Shown here piece by piece: positions 60,014-64,000 of a stretch of DNA of 64,000 bases (positions are counted from its first letter, which is position 1; every line of letters begins with the position of its first letter). This stretch comes from Verrucomicrobiota bacterium (lineage in GTDB: Bacteria > Verrucomicrobiota > Verrucomicrobiia > Limisphaerales > SIBE01). The stretch is from assembly GCA_016871515.1 (NCBI GenBank), contig VHDE01000010.1, positions 1 to 64,000 of the forward strand, written 5' to 3'. Under the pieces are notes generated by a model. It made no database searches, had not been told where the DNA came from, and saw only the letters and a program-made list of their open reading frames with translations. Position numbers and translations under genes: made by a program.

Positions 60014-62116
60014 TCACGGCGGCGCTTCAAGTCCGTGCGGAGGCGGCATCTTTCTTCCCAACCGTATGTGCTGCCAGAGCGCCTCAATTTGTTTGGCTCC
60101 GTCTCCATCGAAAACATCTGTGAGCGGGCTCTTTCCCTGTTCGTCGAAATAGACCGGCATCTTGCTTGCGGGATCAATCCCAAGCGGATTGAACAGCCAG
60201 CGCACAAAATACGGCTTGAGCAGCCGTTCGCCTGAGTAAGCCAGATTAATCCCCGCGCTTTCAAACACCTGGTTGGCGCCTAAGTTCCCGATCGAATGAC
60301 AAGCCACACAAGCGAATCCACCGTCCGTTGCGACAAGTTTCTGACCAATGCGGACGAGCTCCTGATCGGCGCTGGGTTCGGCTGGTGTTCGAGGAGGATA
60401 CCCGTGCAGCGTCGCTAAGCCGCGCGCCAGTGGTTCCGCATACTTCCCAAACGCCGGCATTATCGCGGGCAGCCAGGGACGCGGCTTGTCCGCTATTTCG
60501 CCCGCGATAAATGCCTTGCTCCATTCAGGCTTGAGCTTTCCTCCTAGAATCTCTAGAGGCGGGAAGCCTTCGAATTTCCCGTGACATTCCATACAGTTGA
60601 GACTTCGAATTTTGCGGCTCGCGAAATCTGCCGGATTGTGGCGCGCCAGCGATGACGCGTCAGTTGAGATGAACAATTGCAATGCAGCGCGTTCCTCGGG
60701 CGAGAATGCGAAATCAGGCGCCTTCGAATCAAGGGGACGGACAGGCGCAAGACATCCCTGCTGCTGTTTGACGGCGATTTCCTTGAGCGACTTGGCTGAG
60801 AACTTGTTTTCCAAGTTCATCGCATGGCAATTGAGGCATCCGGTCGTTTGAATCATTTGCTTTCCGCGCTCCACGGTGGTTGGTTCGAATGCCTGCGGGT
60901 TAGGCAGGGGATCAGCATCACGTTGAAGGAACGCCGCCAACTGAGCCGCTTCATCATCTGAAAGCCGAAAGTTCGGCATCCTCGTCCAGGCATAATGCGC
61001 TTCGGGGCTCTTCAGAAAGACCGCGAGCATTCCTGAGGTGAATTTCCGATTCACATGCTTGAGCGAAATCCGCTTCGCATCAACAGCCGTACCGTCCGGC
61101 GGATGATGGCAAGCAGCGCAATGAAGCGTTTCGAAAAGTTGTTTGCCTGTTTCAGCATCAGAGGCGGCTGCAGTTGTTTCTGCACGTGTGCTTCCGCCAA
61201 GCTTTAGAGAAGCTAGATAGGCAGCGGTCGCTGCAGCATTCTCCTCAGCTTTGTCTCCGTGAAAGAAACGGGGCATTCGAGCGGAATGCCGCTCCGTTTT
61301 CGGATCGAGAATCCATCGAACCAACCAATCATAGTTGCGCCGCGAACCGATGCCATCGAATGACGGCGCGTCACGAGTCAGCTCAATCATTCCACCTTCG
61401 GGAATCGCGGTCGCATGACACTGAATGCATCGATATTCAGCGAATAAGTCGCGCCCGAGACGAAGTTTGGCCGCCTGTTGCAGGTTCGGTTCGTCGGTCG
61501 CATGGGTCAGCGCATTCAATGGCATCGGCGCCGGCAGCGCAGCTTTCGGTATCCAGGAGAGCCGCACGAAGGCATCGCCTTTGTCTGGACTTCGAAATGT
61601 CGCGACCAGCGCATTTGTCCCTTTGTTCAATCGAACGAATCGGCCCGGAGAAGAAAGTTCTCCGGCGCCGGACGCGTCGAGCACAGGCACGCCATTGATT
61701 TCCAGCTTCAGACTGCCGTTGAGTTCGGCCTGGAATGAGTATTCCGATCGGAGGTCGAGCGAGACAAATCCGCTCCAGATCAGCGTAAAGGGGCCGCCAG
61801 GCAAAAATGGAGTCGGAGGCGATTTGGAAGGAATGTAAAGCGCGACATTGGGCAGAACCGCAATGTCGGAAGGAGTCCTGGCCATGCTTTCGCCGCTGCC
61901 TGTGTAAAACGTCGCCTGAAGACCCTGGGCGGTTTTTGTTTTGGGTTCAGATCGGTTCTGGGCAAAAACTGAGATGCCACAAAGCATCCCCAGAAAGCCG
62001 ATGTGAAACCAGCGGGCGGAGGCTTGAATCCCCGATCGAACCTGATCGAAGATGTGACCACGAAATACAGCAAAAACACGAAAGCGGGAACTTAATGTAA
62101 CCATGCAACGATGCAA
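60014..62116 (-). CDS. Multi-haem c-type cytochrome with PA14-like N-terminal region
   Basis: Five CxxCH motifs: CIQCH, CAACH, CLNCH, CMECH, CVACH; FTLIWSGFVSLDLRSEYSFQAELNGSLKLEINGVPVLD. Confidence 0.85.
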   Translation of the reverse strand: MHRCMVTLSSRFRVFAVFRGHIFDQVRSGIQASARWFHIGFLGMLCGISVFAQNRSEPKTKTAQGLQATFYTGSGESMARTPSDIAVLPNVALYIPSKSPPTPFLPGGPFTLIWSGFVSLDLRSEYSFQAELNGSLKLEINGVPVLDASGAGELSSPGRFVRLNKGTNALVATFRSPDKGDAFVRLSWIPKAALPAPMPLNALTHATDEPNLQQAAKLRLGRDLFAEYRCIQCHATAIPEGGMIELTRDAPSFDGIGSRRNYDWLVRWILDPKTERHSARMPRFFHGDKAEENAAATAAYLASLKLGGSTRAETTAAASDAETGKQLFETLHCAACHHPPDGTAVDAKRISLKHVNRKFTSGMLAVFLKSPEAHYAWTRMPNFRLSDDEAAQLAAFLQRDADPLPNPQAFEPTTVERGKQMIQTTGCLNCHAMNLENKFSAKSLKEIAVKQQQGCLAPVRPLDSKAPDFAFSPEERAALQLFISTDASSLARHNPADFASRKIRSLNCMECHGKFEGFPPLEILGGKLKPEWSKAFIAGEIADKPRPWLPAIMPAFGKYAEPLARGLATLHGYPPRTPAEPSADQELVRIGQKLVATDGGFACVACHSIGNLGANQVFESAGINLAYSGERLLKPYFVRWLFNPLGIDPASKMPVYFDEQGKSPLTDVFDGDGAKQIEALWQHIRLGRKMPPPHGLEAPP

Positions 62117-62175
62117 TTACCAGGTTGGATGGGGAAGTCGGTTTGTAATTTGCATGGTCAACTCCATGTCATAGT

Positions 62176-62667
62176 TCAAAGCAACAGTTCCATGTAGGCG
62201 ACGTCAAGCCAACGGTCGAACTTGAAGCCGACTTGCTTGAAATGGCCGACGTGTTGAAAACCAAACGACGCGTGGAGGCGAATGCTCACTTCGTTTTGGG
62301 CATCGATTGCGGCGATGATCGCATGAAAGCCGCGCTCGCGCGCGGCTTGAATCAACGGCGCCAGGAGCATTTGGCCAATCCCTTTCCGGCGCTGCTCGGC
62401 CGCGACATAGACCGAGTTCTCAGTCGTGAAGCGGTAGCCGAAGCGATCATGGTATCGATTCAATGCGCTCCACCCAACAACGCGCCCTTCCGGGTTGACC
62501 GCGACAAAAACCGGATAGTTATGCTTGACGTGGTCCTCGAACCACGCGATGCGATGCCCCAACGTGCGCGGCTCGTAATCGTAGCTCGCCGTCGTGTTCA
62601 GCACGGCATCATTGTAGATTTCCAGGATGCCTGGCAAATCGTCGTAAGTGGCCGGGCGAATTTTCAC
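62176..62667 (-). CDS. GNAT acetyltransferase (phosphinothricin-acetyltransferase-like)
   Basis: KIRPATYDDLPGILEIYNDAVLNTTASYDYEP; ENSVYVAAEQRRKGIGQMLLAPLIQAARERGFHAIIAAI. GTG 62667 likely start. Confidence 0.85.
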   Translation of the reverse strand: MKIRPATYDDLPGILEIYNDAVLNTTASYDYEPRTLGHRIAWFEDHVKHNYPVFVAVNPEGRVVGWSALNRYHDRFGYRFTTENSVYVAAEQRRKGIGQMLLAPLIQAARERGFHAIIAAIDAQNEVSIRLHASFGFQHVGHFKQVGFKFDRWLDVAYMELLL

Positions 62668-62668
62668 G

Positions 62669-63976
62669 TTACAATTGGAGCTTTTGTGCTCGATCAATGA
62701 CGCGGTAGAGGCAGTGCAATTGCGCGTCCTTGGAATCGATCTGTAATCCGAGAGCAACCGCTCTTAACGCACCTTCGAGATCGTTCCGGCTGCCTCGAGT
62801 CTTTGCCGCGAAGGCTGCGAAGTGCGGGGGCAGCCAATCGACCGTGACTGGTCTTTCACGAAGTTGACCCAGCGTCAGCAAAATGCGTTCGATCGTCTCG
62901 ACGCCTTCTTGCCACCGGTCTGGTTGCGAAAGGATAAGCGCTTGCGCTTCCGAGAGTCGCATTGCTTCCGGACTGGCGGTTGACGAGAGGCCCGGGTTGG
63001 CTGGATAAGACTCCGGTGGGCGGAAAGGGGAAGTGAAGTACGGATCGTTGGCGTAAATATCATGCTTGCCGATGCTTTCGAAACTCTTCTTGCGCCAGGC
63101 CAAGTATTGAGAAAGTTCTTTGTTGCAGGAAACGTAGGCGCCGAACACCCCAGCAAGCACATCGTGCGAAAGCGCTGCCAAGACCGAACGCTTTTCCGCG
63201 GGCGCGAGTGCCGTCTGCCACGTCCGTTCGTCGAAGAGAAACAACTGTTGGGCATTCGCGCCGATGTAAAAGGCTTTCGGCGCCGCATATTCCAGCACCG
63301 GAAAGGCATCGGTTTGAATCGGTCCCTCCCCGGCGATAGCAAAGGCCGTGTGCTGCGACGCGATCTGCCGCGACAGGATCGCTTCGGGGGTGGTCAAGCC
63401 GATTTTTTCCAAGTCCTGTCGAGGTGCGTCACGATTAAAGATTTGGCGATAAACCTCGGGCGAAGATCTCCACGGCTTTTGGGCGCCAAGCAGAATGATA
63501 TCGCCTTCCTGAGTGTCCCACATTTCCATGAACGGAAAGACCGGAGCAAACGTCCGCAAGACCAAAAAAACAATTCCGTCAGGCATCTCATAAATGTGAA
63601 ACCACTGCGCCATAATCCCATCATCCTTGAGGCGGCTCGCGGCTATCTCAGAAAACTCCTGACTGAAAACGCTGCCCACGCCGGCCACCCATGGATTGGA
63701 CGGCTCGCTGATCAGGACATCATATTTGTGCGGGTCGAGTTTCAACACCGTGCGTCCGTCCTCGTAACGCAGGTGCGTCCGCGCGTTGGTCAGAACACCC
63801 CGGTTCCACGGCTCAAATAGTTGTCCGGCTTTCAGGATTGGCTTGCAGTTCTCGGCAATAGTAAGGCGTTCGATTGGGTGCCCAAGCAATGCGCCAGCGG
63901 TAATGCCGCTGCCAAAACCTAGAACAAAAATATCTTTGCTCTCGGGTTTGGCCGGCATCGGCAGATGGGCGACCAT
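62669..63976 (-). CDS. Spermidine-synthase-like protein (C-terminal part; may extend past the window edge)
   Basis: VLGFGSGITAGALLGHPIERLTIAENCK; YEDGRTVLKLDPHKYDVLISEPSNPWVAGVGSVFSQEFSE. Confidence 0.82.
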   Translation of the reverse strand: MVAHLPMPAKPESKDIFVLGFGSGITAGALLGHPIERLTIAENCKPILKAGQLFEPWNRGVLTNARTHLRYEDGRTVLKLDPHKYDVLISEPSNPWVAGVGSVFSQEFSEIAASRLKDDGIMAQWFHIYEMPDGIVFLVLRTFAPVFPFMEMWDTQEGDIILLGAQKPWRSSPEVYRQIFNRDAPRQDLEKIGLTTPEAILSRQIASQHTAFAIAGEGPIQTDAFPVLEYAAPKAFYIGANAQQLFLFDERTWQTALAPAEKRSVLAALSHDVLAGVFGAYVSCNKELSQYLAWRKKSFESIGKHDIYANDPYFTSPFRPPESYPANPGLSSTASPEAMRLSEAQALILSQPDRWQEGVETIERILLTLGQLRERPVTVDWLPPHFAAFAAKTRGSRNDLEGALRAVALGLQIDSKDAQLHCLYRVIDRAQKLQL

Positions 63977-64000
63977 CAGTTGTGTCGAGAGATCGCCGCG

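Overview
The window looks like a chromosomal segment of a soil-type Verrucomicrobia/Planctomycetes-like bacterium. This is inferred from the gene families present: DUF1501, DUF1549/DUF1553, a Pvc-type haem-binding dehydrogenase, DUF1080, and a DUF433/DUF5615 pair. Housekeeping and metabolic genes recognised are aroE, aroC, aspS, bioB, a copper P-type ATPase and a prepilin peptidase. They lie among secreted, cytochrome and beta-helix proteins, small toxin-antitoxin-like modules and many gene remnants. Four themes stand out. (1) There is a high density of palindromic intergenic repeats, including a modular family in which a shared 'ATGAACCTG...CAGGTTCAT' terminus brackets different cores. (2) An AAA-ATPase plus small-partner two-gene system (25209-26912) is present but inactivated by two in-frame stops, one frameshift and an exact 8-bp tandem duplication. 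(3) Several other genes are interrupted: an MBL hydrolase, a histidine kinase, a YCF48/BNR-like protein, a vWA protein and a GlsB/YeaQ protein. (4) Some architectures are unusual: an HtrA-like protease next to a paralogue with the whole catalytic triad lost, RluA-RlmI-like and flippase-GT2 fusions, a divergent DHPS-fold paralogue convergent with an EgtD-like methyltransferase, an integron-integrase C-terminal fragment starting in a hairpin, and an orphan sugar-ABC ATPase followed by a toxin-antitoxin-like pair. No tRNA, rRNA or CRISPR array was recognised by eye. All family names come from motif recognition, not database searches.
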